Below, piece by piece: positions 1-7,082 of a stretch of 27,532 nt of DNA. The notes below the pieces were generated by a model that was given only the letters and a program-made list of their open reading frames with translations, was not told the origin of the DNA and did not search any database. This DNA is from CAZBUK01 sp964495085 (GTDB taxonomy: Bacteria > Bacteroidota > Ignavibacteria > T3Sed10-11). A program made the position numbers and the translations under genes. Each line of letters begins with the position of its first letter. The stretch's first letter is position 1. The stretch lies in the NCBI GenBank assembly GCA_964495085.1, contig CAZBUK010000049.1, forward strand, positions 1 through 27,532, given 5' to 3'.

Positions 1-40
1 TAAAGAAGGTGGGAACCACTTTCCCCCCGCATGCCTCGCG

Positions 41-104
41 CAAGTGGACCCCACCTTCGCGCAGATGGACCCCACCTGCATGCGAGTGGACCCCACCCGC
101 GCTT
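41..104. repeat. 21-bp-period direct repeat array
   Basis: The 11-mer TGGACCCCACC occurs at 45-55, 66-76 and 87-97, spaced exactly 21 bp apart (two helical turns). Each copy contains the small dyad GTGG-ACC-CCAC or a near match. A related block in opposite orientation (GGTGGGAACCACTT) lies at 9-22. Multiple short repeats of this kind are typical of the ends of IS21-family elements, but no transposase lies in the window, so that identity is only an inference. Confidence 0.6.
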
Positions 105-130
105 AGTGATGGTCACCATCTCAGTAACAA

Positions 131-171
131 AAACAAAAAACCCCTGCAAGTTTTTGACTTACAAGGGTTTT
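131..171 (-). terminator. Intrinsic terminator after tRNA-Glu
   Basis: AAAACCC (137-143) pairs with GGGTTTT (165-171), and the stem continues inward through TG/CA and AAGT/ACTT around a TTTTG loop. Read on the minus strand, the stem is followed by a T-rich tract complementary to 129-140. It begins 3 nt beyond the 3' end of tRNA-Glu and so ends that transcription unit. Confidence 0.8.
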
Positions 172-173
172 AG

Positions 174-246
174 TGTCCCCTACGGGAGTCGAACCCGTGT
201 TGCAGGAATGAAAATCCTGAGTCCTAGGCCACTAGACGAAGGGGAC
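174..246 (-). tRNA. tRNA-Glu (anticodon TTC)
   Basis: The minus strand folds as a complete cloverleaf. The acceptor arm GTCCCCT (246-240) pairs with AGGGGAC (181-175), the anticodon stem is CAGGA/TCCTG, and the loop TTTTCAT carries TTC. The T arm has GGTTCGACTCC. The discriminator base is A and CCA is not encoded. It is the last gene of the minus-strand tRNA/lipoprotein cluster and is followed at once by an intrinsic terminator. Confidence 0.95.
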
Positions 247-258
247 TTCTACTGTTTT

Positions 259-285
259 GGATTTCGAGCTTCGAATTTCGTGCTT
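259..285. repeat. Dispersed TTCGTGCTT-type repeat, copy 1
   Basis: An AT-rich stretch built from TTCGA words lies between the lipoprotein stop and tRNA-Glu. Its core TTCGAATTTCGTGCTT is identical over 16 bp to the reverse complement of a copy at 20040-20083 and shares TTTCGTGCTT with 16656-16700. All three copies are intergenic. Confidence 0.65.
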
Positions 286-321
286 ACTATTGTATCACCT
301 AAATTTTCCCGAACACGAAAC

Positions 322-762
322 TCATTCATGTAAAGGACGGATCTTTTCCCTCAGCTCCTCAATCTCCGCTTCCGTCAGGTTGTCGCTGTCGAGCAGCCTG
401 ATCTGTGCGCGGGTTACTTCCATCATCTCATGGAGCGCGTTCAGCTTTTCTTCATTTTGCGCTCCGCGTACATCGACATATTCGCCGGTCAGAAAAAGCG
501 AATCTGCCTTCTCATACGCCCCCATCGCCTCGGTGAAACGCTCCATCCGGTACAGACTGGTACCCAGATTCATGAATGCTTCGGCAAATGACGGATTTTT
601 GAGAGTGGCCGAGCTGAAGTGTTCCGCAGCTTCTTCGTATTCGCCGGCGTGAAATAATCCGACGCCTACATTGTACTCAGCGTATCCCGGCGGGTCCTTT
701 ATACATCCCGAAACAACCAATATAAATAATATTGAAAATGTATTCAATATCAGTTTGTTCAT
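322..762 (-). CDS. TPR-containing lipoprotein
   Basis: This 146-residue protein is predicted to be exported and lipid-anchored. Residues 1-19 form a signal peptide with a hydrophobic core (about 4-17), ending in the lipobox V-S-G-C with Cys20 as the acylated residue. Residues about 27-92 contain two tetratricopeptide-like helical hairpins with the usual Gly/Ala/Pro spacing (YNVGVGLFHAGEYEEAAEHF, then AFMNLGTSLYRMERFTEA). The C-terminal 50 residues are charged and probably helical. TPRs usually mediate protein-protein contact; the partner here is unknown. The reading frame extends upstream into tRNA-His, but the start at 762 is chosen because it yields a clean lipoprotein signal. That start is only 3 nt from the mature tRNA-His end and has no visible Shine-Dalgarno sequence. 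Co-transcription with flanking tRNAs is likely. Confidence 0.8.
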   Translation of the reverse strand: MNKLILNTFSILFILVVSGCIKDPPGYAEYNVGVGLFHAGEYEEAAEHFSSATLKNPSFAEAFMNLGTSLYRMERFTEAMGAYEKADSLFLTGEYVDVRGAQNEEKLNALHEMMEVTRAQIRLLDSDNLTEAEIEELREKIRPLHE

Positions 763-765
763 CTG

Positions 766-839
766 GGTGAGCGACGGGGCTTGAACCCGCGACCACCAGG
801 GCCACAACCTGGTGCTCTACCAACTGAGCTACGCCCACC
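766..839 (-). tRNA. tRNA-His (anticodon GTG)
   Basis: The acceptor arm GTGGGCG (838-832) pairs with CGCTCAC (773-767). An extra 5' G at 839 can pair with C73 at 766, the hallmark G-1:C73 pair of tRNA-His. The anticodon stem is CCAGG/CCTGG with loop TTGTGGC, giving GTG. CCA is not encoded. The gene lies 35 nt downstream of tRNA-Arg and 3 nt upstream of the lipoprotein start codon. Confidence 0.95.
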
Positions 840-874
840 ATGCAACTATCCGGTATGCCTGAATTATCCGCGCG

Positions 875-948
875 TACGCCCGACTGGAATCGAACCAGTA
901 ACCTACGGCTTAGAAGGCCGTTGCTCTATCCAATTGAGCTACGGGCGC
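875..948 (-). tRNA. tRNA-Arg (anticodon TCT)
   Basis: The cloverleaf has acceptor GCGCCCG (948-942) paired with CGGGCGT (882-876), with a G-U closing pair. The anticodon stem ACGGC/GCCGT encloses CTTCTAA, giving TCT, and the T arm contains GGTTCGATTCC. The discriminator is A and CCA is not encoded. It is the first gene of the cluster. Confidence 0.95.
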
Positions 949-1069
949 AGATTCTCAACTGAAAAAAAATTGTGGTAAACTTTTTGCTATCCTACCTGTA
1001 ATTTCTCAACTCGGAAGATACCAATTCCGTTCGCTTCATGGTCAAGCTATACTTCCCAAAAGAACATAC

Positions 1070-1098
1070 AATATACTAAGAAAAAAAGAATTATTCAA
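1070..1098 (-). promoter_or_regulatory. Candidate sigma70-type promoter for the tRNA cluster
   Basis: On the minus strand TTGAAT (1098-1093) and TATATT (1075-1070) are separated by 17 bp. This would give a leader of about 115 nt before tRNA-Arg. It overlaps the candidate trmB terminator. The call rests only on a consensus match. Confidence 0.35.
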
Positions 1099-1105
1099 AG
1101 AATAA
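1079..1105 (-). terminator. Possible weak terminator after trmB
   Basis: TTATTC (1091-1096) and GAATAA (1100-1105) form a short AT-rich hairpin. On the minus strand it is followed by T's complementary to 1081-1087. A second small dyad, AGCGA/TCGCT, lies at about 1116-1132 at the trmB stop. The stem is weak. Confidence 0.4.
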
Positions 1106-1130
1106 CGCCCATTACAGCGATTTTAGGTCG

Positions 1131-1784
1131 CTATGAGACCAGCCTGAACATGAGAAACATGATCGATTTCCCCGCAGCAAGATGCCGTTCCTCATATACC
1201 GTTCTGATTTTCGCCTGGTCCGGGACGTCGCCGTTTGTATGGAGGTCGGCGATAACGATATCGGGAACAATGTCAAGTTGCTTGAGTGTGGAAAGGGCGA
1301 ACTTGAAAAGACCAGAGTCGTCCGTTTTCAGGTACACGCTTGCCTCCGGACTGCAAATCCGGCGATACAACTGAATATATTCCCCCGAGATCAGCCGTTT
1401 TCCGGATTGACTCGGTTTCGGGAAGGGATCGGGAAAGGTGATCCAGAACGCGGCAACCTCTCCCGGAGCGAAGTATTCCGTAATACGCTCGGCCCGGTCG
1501 TAGAGAAATGCGGTGTTCGAGAGTCCTTCGTCCATCGCCGTCTTCGCACCAACCCAGAGCCGAGCCCCCTTATTGTCGATGCCGATGAAATTCCCGCTCT
1601 GCTGCTGCCTTGCAAGTCCGAGCGTCATCATCGCAGTACCGCAGCCGACTTCCAGGGTTATCGGATTGTCATTCTTAAAATATCTCTCATGCCAGTGACC
1701 CGGCGATATCCGGGGATCGGGTCCGCAGAACACGTTCGGAAATTCCCGAAGCTCGGCATACTTTCTGAGTTTATTCCTCGGCAT
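1131..1784 (-). CDS. trmB: tRNA (guanine-N7-)-methyltransferase
   Basis: TrmB transfers a methyl group from S-adenosylmethionine to N7 of G46 in the variable loop of tRNAs. The 217-residue length is normal for the family. The Rossmann motif I is LEVGCG (44-49), the acidic motif II is IGID (67-70), and the family signature ITFPDPFPK (115-123) is the counterpart of the usual FPDPWPKK. A closing VYEERHLAAG segment near the C-terminus fits the TxYE motif. The Trp of the classical PDPW is Phe here, a mild change. The gene lies next to a tRNA cluster and is divergent from the arsR/zntA pair; only a weak Shine-Dalgarno-like GGAA precedes the start. Confidence 0.93.
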   Translation of the reverse strand: MPRNKLRKYAELREFPNVFCGPDPRISPGHWHERYFKNDNPITLEVGCGTAMMTLGLARQQQSGNFIGIDNKGARLWVGAKTAMDEGLSNTAFLYDRAERITEYFAPGEVAAFWITFPDPFPKPSQSGKRLISGEYIQLYRRICSPEASVYLKTDDSGLFKFALSTLKQLDIVPDIVIADLHTNGDVPDQAKIRTVYEERHLAAGKSIMFLMFRLVS

Positions 1785-1844
1785 TGAAGGGTTCCATTCG
1801 CTTAACGATCTTAGTATACAAATTCTCCAACACTTTTTCCGTCG

Positions 1845-1873
1845 TTGACTTTCAGGGGACTATTCATTACCAT
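1845..1873 (+). promoter_or_regulatory. Candidate promoter of the arsR-zntA operon
   Basis: TTGACT (1845-1850) and TACCAT (1868-1873) are separated by 17 bp. The predicted start site at about 1880 falls on the TGAA-n6-TTCA dyad, the arrangement expected for repression by an ArsR/SmtB protein. Confidence 0.5.
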
Positions 1874-1875
1874 TA

Positions 1876-1897
1876 CATATGAACATATATTCAATTA
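1876..1897. promoter_or_regulatory. ArsR/SmtB-type operator
   Basis: The dyad TGAA-CATATA-TTCA (1880-1893) lies in AT-rich flanks 22 bp before the arsR start. This is the half-site and spacing pattern known for SmtB, ZiaR and CadC class operators. Apo-repressor would bind here and release on zinc or cadmium binding. Confidence 0.6.
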
Positions 1898-1914
1898 TTC
1901 AGGGTTTATGATTT

Positions 1915-2226
1915 ATGGCCTCATCATCCCGGACTCTCCTTCAGAATTCCCGACGGCTGGATGATCTCGCGGAAACGTTCAAGGTTCTCTCCGATTCGAC
2001 CCGTCTGAAGATTGCAATCGTACTGCTGCAGAACGAAATGTGCGTTCAGGATATCGCTCAGCTTATCGGTACAAGCGATTCGGCCGTGTCGCACCAGCTT
2101 CGCATCCTGCGCGGATTGCGCCTCGTCAAACACAGACGCGAAGGCAAGACAATCCGCTATTCGCTGGACGATCAGCATATCGAACAGCTCATCCACGTCG
2201 CCACCGAACACGTATCGGAACGTTGA
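1915..2226 (+). CDS. ArsR/SmtB-family zinc/cadmium-responsive repressor
   Basis: This 103-residue winged-helix regulator is predicted to repress its own operon until metal binds. The helix-turn-helix spans about residues 42-66 (VQDIAQLIGTSDSAVSHQLR), followed by a wing at 72-83. Helix 5 carries Asp86, His88, His99 and Glu102, which exactly fits the DxH-x10-HxxE zinc site of SmtB/CzrA. The alpha-3 region has EMCVQD with Cys43, so a CadC-like contribution is conceivable, but the second cysteine of ELCVCD is a Gln. An AGGG at 1901-1904 serves as a Shine-Dalgarno. It ends 17 nt before the P-type ATPase and is surely co-transcribed with it. Known family chemistry plus context favour zinc or cadmium as the inducer. 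Confidence 0.88.
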   Translation: MASSSRTLLQNSRRLDDLAETFKVLSDSTRLKIAIVLLQNEMCVQDIAQLIGTSDSAVSHQLRILRGLRLVKHRREGKTIRYSLDDQHIEQLIHVATEHVSER

Positions 2227-2243
2227 GGAGCTCCGTTCATTCT

Positions 2244-4373
2244 ATGTCATCCCACAACACAAAAATTTCAGACCAGCCGTACATCACATACCTCGTCAAA
2301 GGACTCTGCTGCAGCGACGAAGAGATGACGCTCCGGAAACGCCTTTCGAAAATAAAAGAGATCGAAGATCTCAGATTCAATCTCGTCTCCCAAAAATTGT
2401 ACATACGCCACTCCACGACCGACGCGCATATTCTGGATGAAATTAAAGCGGCCGGGTTTCAGGCGCACGCCGCACGGACGTTCTCAGAATCTCAATCATT
2501 CTACGATAAATACGGCAATCTTATTTTTACGACTTTGTCAGGGGTATTTCTGGCAGCCGGACTGATCGCCGGAAATCTGTTCGATATCTCCGGGACGCCC
2601 CTTATCGTCTTGTTTTCACTCTCGATGCTCTCGGGAGGTTGGAAAATTGCACGGCGGGGATTCTACGCGCTTGCATCGCTTTCTCCCGACATGAACGCGC
2701 TTATGACCATTGCCGTGCTCGGCGCGGCGGCGCTCGGTGAATGGTCGGAAGGCGCAGCGGTGGTTTTTCTCTTTTCACTTGCGCTGCTGCTCGAATCGCT
2801 CAGTACCGGGAGGGCGCGGAAAGCCATCGGCGAGCTGATGGACCTGACGCCGCCGACCGCTCGCATCCGTCGCGGAATCATCGAGGAGACGGTTCCCGTG
2901 CAGGACGTGATGATCGGCGAGACGTTCATTGTGAAACCGGGCGACCGGATACCGCTCGACGGAACGGTGCTCTCTGGCGATACCCGCGTCAATCAGGCAT
3001 CGATCACCGGTGAGTCCGGGCCGGTTTCCAAACGCACCGGAGACATGGTATTTGCGGGAACCATCAACCTGAGCGGCGCGCTCGAAGTGCGTGCGACCGC
3101 CGATGCGGACAATTCGACGCTTGCGCACATTATTCATCTTGTTGAAGAAGCGCAGAGCAGGCGTGCTCCGGCCCAACGGTTCGTTGACTCGTTCGCCCGC
3201 TGGTATACCTCGGTGGTACTCATTATCGCGGTTGGCATTGCTTCGATACCGCCGCTCGTACTCGGCATGCCGTTCGCCGAATGGTTTTATCGGGCGCTCG
3301 TGCTCCTCGTGATCGCCTGTCCATGCGCTCTCGTCATCTCTACACCGATAACCTTCGTGAGCGCTTTGACCAACGCAGCCCGGAATGGCATTCTCATCAA
3401 GGGGGGAGTCTATCTCGAGATTCTTGCCGCGGTCAGAACCTTCGTATTCGATAAAACCGGAACCTTAACCGAAGGGAATACGCGGATCACCGATCTCATA
3501 CCTCTTGACTCCGTCTCTGAACAATCCATCATGCAGCTTACCGCGGCACTCGAGCGATTCTCGGAACATCACATCGCCGGCGCGATCATGCGGACGGCTT
3601 TCGATCGGGGAATCGATCCCGACGCCCTGCGCGTACGAAACTTCACCGCAATAACCGGCAAGGGAGTATCCGGCGAAATAAACAATACAGTCTACACTTT
3701 AGGAAACCACCGCTTTCTGGAAGAGTCGGGAAAGTGTTCGGCTGAGATCGAACAAAATATCGACAGGCTCGAAATCGAGGGGAAGACGGCTTTGATTCTC
3801 TGGAGCAATAATCAACCGCTCGGCATCATCGGTATCTCCGATGCGCTTCGTCCCGAAGCGAAAGCTGCCGTCGTCAGTCTCCATGCCGAGGGCGTAAACG
3901 CTCTGGCGATGCTCACAGGAGATAACCGCTCAGTTGCTGAATCTATCGCACGCACACTCGGGATAGATTCAGTGTTTGCCGAATTGCTCCCCGCTCAGAA
4001 ACTGGAAAAGATACATGAGCTTCAGCGCGGCGGAAAAGTAGCAATGGTGGGGGACGGGGTGAACGATGCGCCTGCACTGGCGGCAGCCGACGTTGGTATC
4101 GCGATGGGGACAGCAGGGAGCGATACTGCTATCGAAACGGCCGACATTGCATTGATGGGGGACGATCTGAGAAAGCTCGCTTTTCTGAAAAGACTGAGCA
4201 TAATGACTGTCCGTATCGTCAGGCAGAATATCGCCCTCTCGATCGGGATCAAGCTCGTCTTCCTGGCGCTCGCCGTACCAGGATATGCGACGTTGTGGAT
4301 GGCAATCACCGCCGACGAGGGAGCCGCGCTGCTCGTCATCGCGAACGGCTTGAGGCTTCTGAAATTAAAATGA
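2244..4373 (+). CDS. zntA: P1B-2 type Zn2+/Cd2+/Pb2+ exporting ATPase
   Basis: The 709-residue protein pumps soft divalent metals out of the cytoplasm at the cost of ATP. An N-terminal HMA domain (about 12-75) has a CCxxE metal motif (Cys22, Cys23, Glu26) rather than CxxC. Actuator TGES is at 255-258, the transmembrane CPC at 359-361, the phosphorylation motif DKTGT begins at Asp403, and the hinge GDGVND is at about 603-608. Near the C-terminus ADEGAALL with Asp691, together with an upstream Lys in the preceding helix (IGIKLVF), marks subgroup P1B-2. The nucleotide-binding HP dipeptide is changed to His-His (442-443). The frame is open far upstream through arsR, but the ATG at 2244, preceded by GAGGAG at 2225-2230, gives a normal N-terminus. 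It is expressed with the metal sensor. Confidence 0.92.
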   Translation: MSSHNTKISDQPYITYLVKGLCCSDEEMTLRKRLSKIKEIEDLRFNLVSQKLYIRHSTTDAHILDEIKAAGFQAHAARTFSESQSFYDKYGNLIFTTLSGVFLAAGLIAGNLFDISGTPLIVLFSLSMLSGGWKIARRGFYALASLSPDMNALMTIAVLGAAALGEWSEGAAVVFLFSLALLLESLSTGRARKAIGELMDLTPPTARIRRGIIEETVPVQDVMIGETFIVKPGDRIPLDGTVLSGDTRVNQASITGESGPVSKRTGDMVFAGTINLSGALEVRATADADNSTLAHIIHLVEEAQSRRAPAQRFVDSFARWYTSVVLIIAVGIASIPPLVLGMPFAEWFYRALVLLVIACPCALVISTPITFVSALTNAARNGILIKGGVYLEILAAVRTFVFDKTGTLTEGNTRITDLIPLDSVSEQSIMQLTAALERFSEHHIAGAIMRTAFDRGIDPDALRVRNFTAITGKGVSGEINNTVYTLGNHRFLEESGKCSAEIEQNIDRLEIEGKTALILWSNNQPLGIIGISDALRPEAKAAVVSLHAEGVNALAMLTGDNRSVAESIARTLGIDSVFAELLPAQKLEKIHELQRGGKVAMVGDGVNDAPALAAADVGIAMGTAGSDTAIETADIALMGDDLRKLAFLKRLSIMTVRIVRQNIALSIGIKLVFLALAVPGYATLWMAITADEGAALLVIANGLRLLKLK

Positions 4374-4411
4374 AGACGGGGACTTCAGTGACCCTATGAT
4401 CGGAGAATATG

Positions 4412-4449
4412 TGCCGGCTGCTGATACTACCGGCAGGCGGTTGTTTTTT
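4412..4449 (+). terminator. Probable terminator after zntA
   Basis: TGCCGG (4412-4417) pairs with CCGGCA (4430-4435), and a T-rich run starts at 4441. The distance from stem to T-run is a little long, so the call is moderate. It sits between the convergent zntA and the metalloprotease-like gene. Confidence 0.45.
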
Positions 4450-4485
4450 ACCAAACTACTTCAGCTCTCTCGGGAGATCCGAATC

Positions 4486-5787
4486 CTATTCCGCTCTTTT
4501 CAGGATATAGTCCCCGCTCCGCTCGTCGCGGGAAACCGTCCATCCCCGCTCCAATTCGAGGGTATACCCGTTGCCCGTTATTTTCGACCCTTCTATTTTA
4601 GATGGGATGTCGATGTATACCGCCGACCAGTCGTTGCTCATCAGAGCGCCGTTCGTCGCCTCCAGACTTCCCCATCGGTCCCTGACGCTCAAAACCCCAT
4701 AGACGCGTCCAAAGTTATCGAGCGGCGTAACGGCTTGCGGGTCGAATGAGATGCTTCGTTCGATTAGCGGCAAGATGAGCCGGGGGTTTTCAACGAAACG
4801 TGCGAGATGATTAGCTCGTTCACGGTTCCGTCTCTCCTCGCGTGCCGATTCCGTCGCGGCGAGATTGTCGCCGTCGTACCGTCGGGCTCTCTCTGCCGGA
4901 TCCTGCCTGTCGACTGCGGCATCCGGAATTCCATACGCGCGGCTCACAAGATCCTCGATCGCGGAATTTGAGTGGATCGTTCGATGCCATCCTGTCCTGA
5001 TCTCGTCAAGTAAAAGTCCGTACGCAGGAAATGTATAATATGCGAACGACCGGACGAAGCTTTCACTCTGCTCGCTTTGTCTCAATTGCTGTATTGCATA
5101 TCTCAACCGGTTGTCACGCTGACCGATGCCGACCGAAATGCCCGTGTATTCCGCCAATCCTTCATGCAGCTCCAATCTCCTCTCCTCCTGACGCGATCCC
5201 GGAAATATGCCATAGCGTTTCCGCCGAAAGAGCAGCGCATCCTGCACGGCCTCTCTCCGCCCGCTGCCTACGGATGCGAGCGCGCTCCGAAGCGCGCGCA
5301 TTTCGAGCTGCAGCCAGAGCCTGCCGTCGCGCGTATCCAGATGACTGTTCGCCGGATCGGTAGCGGGGAAACCGAGCTCACCCTGTATGCGATGCCATAA
5401 TTCATGGGTCAGCAGCACGTTGCGCGGCTCGCTGTAATTGGAAACGGGCCAGACGATCATCGCCCAGGTGACGCCGGACCATGTGGTCGCTGTATTTGCG
5501 ATCGGGATATTCGAAGGAAGCGTTCCGGTGTATACCGATCCCTTTGCGGTGAGCAGTCCGTTCCGGTCCGGATGTGACGCGACGACGGTCCTCGACTGCG
5601 GATGTATGAACAGGATCGGTCCGTCGAGCGAACTTCCCCAGAATCTGCCGCCGTCGCTCCGGACGGTCTGTCCGATCTCCCGGAAATAACCGGCTGCTGC
5701 CCGTTCGTCGATTGTCTGGGATGTAAGTGTTGAAGATACGGAAAGATGAAAAATCAGAAGGAGTATGCCGGTGCGGAACCGTATCAT
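4486..5787 (-). CDS. Exported HExxH-motif putative metalloprotease
   Basis: I do not recognise a named family. The 433-residue protein starts with a hydrophobic signal-like segment (about 5-24), so it should be secreted or periplasmic. It contains THELWHRIQ with HELWH at 128-132, a zincin HExxH signature, and a second conserved-looking HEGLAEYTG at 208-216 whose Glu209 or Glu213 could be the third zinc ligand, as in gluzincin-like proteins. The roughly 77-residue gap between these motifs is longer than in M1 or M61 peptidases. A basic, Arg-rich stretch covers about 335-380, and the last 100 residues look beta-rich. The start at 5787 is chosen for the signal sequence; a longer frame overlaps the permease gene. 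It lies 56 nt after the efflux permease and may be the last gene of that operon, though a functional link is unproven. Confidence 0.62.
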   Translation of the reverse strand: MIRFRTGILLLIFHLSVSSTLTSQTIDERAAAGYFREIGQTVRSDGGRFWGSSLDGPILFIHPQSRTVVASHPDRNGLLTAKGSVYTGTLPSNIPIANTATTWSGVTWAMIVWPVSNYSEPRNVLLTHELWHRIQGELGFPATDPANSHLDTRDGRLWLQLEMRALRSALASVGSGRREAVQDALLFRRKRYGIFPGSRQEERRLELHEGLAEYTGISVGIGQRDNRLRYAIQQLRQSEQSESFVRSFAYYTFPAYGLLLDEIRTGWHRTIHSNSAIEDLVSRAYGIPDAAVDRQDPAERARRYDGDNLAATESAREERRNRERANHLARFVENPRLILPLIERSISFDPQAVTPLDNFGRVYGVLSVRDRWGSLEATNGALMSNDWSAVYIDIPSKIEGSKITGNGYTLELERGWTVSRDERSGDYILKRAE

Positions 5788-5843
5788 AGCAGCTCTAAGA
5801 GGTGGAAAGTATAAAATGTGTTCACGGAACCGATCCCGGCCGG

Positions 5844-7070
5844 TTATTCGTAGCGGAGCGCTTCGATCGGATCCAGGTTGGCGGCTTTCCATGCCGGGTA
5901 GACGCCGAACACGATCCCCACGACTGAGCAGATGAGAATGCCGATCGCGGCCCAATCATAGGGGAAGCTCGGCGGTATTTTCAGCAGGAACGCGATCACG
6001 TTCCCCCCGATTAATCCGAGCAAAATCCCTCCGAGGCCCCCGATCTGGCAGAGCACGATTGCTTCGAGAACGAATTGATTCATGATGCTTCGTTTCCGGG
6101 CGCCGACCGCCTTCCGGATGCCGATCTCCCTGGTCCGTTCGGTCACCGAGACGAGCATGATGTTCATGATGCCGACGCCTGCGGCGATCAGGGCAATGAA
6201 GCTGATGAATGCGATGCCCATCCGGATGAGATAGGTGAGTTTGTTGAACTCGGTAATGAGTGTGTCGTTGGAGAATATTTCAAAGTCGTCCGGCGCTCCC
6301 GGAGGCACCTTTCTCGCTACGCGGAGAATTCCCCGTACCTGCTCGATGGATTCATTGAATACTTCGGGATTCCGTGCCTGGACCATGACGCCGAGTGACC
6401 GTTCCTTGCCGTACATCGTAAAGAACGTCGTGATCGGTATCGCCATGAAATTATCCTGGTTACCTCCGAGGAAACTCCCGCGCTCTTCGAACAGCCCGAT
6501 TACCGTAAATCGTTCGCCGACCACCCGGATTTCCCGGCCTATGGGGTATGAGTAGGGGAACAGCCTCTCCGCGACGTTCTTACCGAGCACGACGACATTC
6601 CGGGCAAACTCGATATCCTGATCCATGAGTCCCCGGCCTTCGGCTACGTTCCAGTTATTCGTAAAGAGTCCTTCCGGATTCAAACCGGCAACGGGCACGT
6701 CGGGATTCGTCTGTGCGAAATCCGAGTAGACGACGTTGCCGCCCCGCCATGACTCGATGCCGACCGCGCCCGCGAGCGTGGCACGTTCCTGTACGAGTTG
6801 CGCCTGCTGATAGTCGATATTTTTCCGGCTCCGGTATTGTCTGCGGGATCCATGTCCCATCTGTATCGCGGGGAATTTCTGTACCTGGAAGGTGTGGGCG
6901 CCCAGAACGGTGAGGCCGCTCTCGATGCTGTTCTGGAGAACCCGCATCGCGGTCATTACCGCGATGATAGAAAATACTCCGACGGCGATCCCGAGCAGCG
7001 TCAGGATCGACCTGAGTTTGTTCGCTCTGACGGCCCCGACGGCCATCTGTACGGATTCTTTTATCTGCAT
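5844..7070 (-). CDS. MacB/FtsX-type ABC transporter permease (second copy)
   Basis: This 408-residue inner-membrane permease has the MacB-like plan: one N-terminal helix (about 16-42), a large periplasmic domain (about 45-275), then three C-terminal helices (about 280-310, 335-365 and 370-395). The cytoplasmic coupling segment SVTERTREIGIRKAVGAR is well conserved, and the tail ends in LDPIEALRYE as in the family. An AGGA Shine-Dalgarno lies 7 nt before the start. It follows the first permease by 12 nt and is a clear paralogue of it. The ATPase is a separate gene, unlike fused E. coli MacB. The probable role is driving substrate through the adaptor and TolC-like channel; the substrate is unknown. 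Confidence 0.9.
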   Translation of the reverse strand: MQIKESVQMAVGAVRANKLRSILTLLGIAVGVFSIIAVMTAMRVLQNSIESGLTVLGAHTFQVQKFPAIQMGHGSRRQYRSRKNIDYQQAQLVQERATLAGAVGIESWRGGNVVYSDFAQTNPDVPVAGLNPEGLFTNNWNVAEGRGLMDQDIEFARNVVVLGKNVAERLFPYSYPIGREIRVVGERFTVIGLFEERGSFLGGNQDNFMAIPITTFFTMYGKERSLGVMVQARNPEVFNESIEQVRGILRVARKVPPGAPDDFEIFSNDTLITEFNKLTYLIRMGIAFISFIALIAAGVGIMNIMLVSVTERTREIGIRKAVGARKRSIMNQFVLEAIVLCQIGGLGGILLGLIGGNVIAFLLKIPPSFPYDWAAIGILICSVVGIVFGVYPAWKAANLDPIEALRYE

Positions 7071-7082
7071 ATTTTTTCCTGC

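Noticed and set aside
322..807. Longer lipoprotein start inside tRNA-His
   Set aside because: It would translate the tRNA gene and bury the signal peptide; the start at 762 gives a textbook lipoprotein signal.
2040..2243. Extension of the P-type ATPase through the arsR gene
   Set aside because: This overlaps the regulator in another frame and encodes an Arg-rich sequence without homology to any HMA domain.
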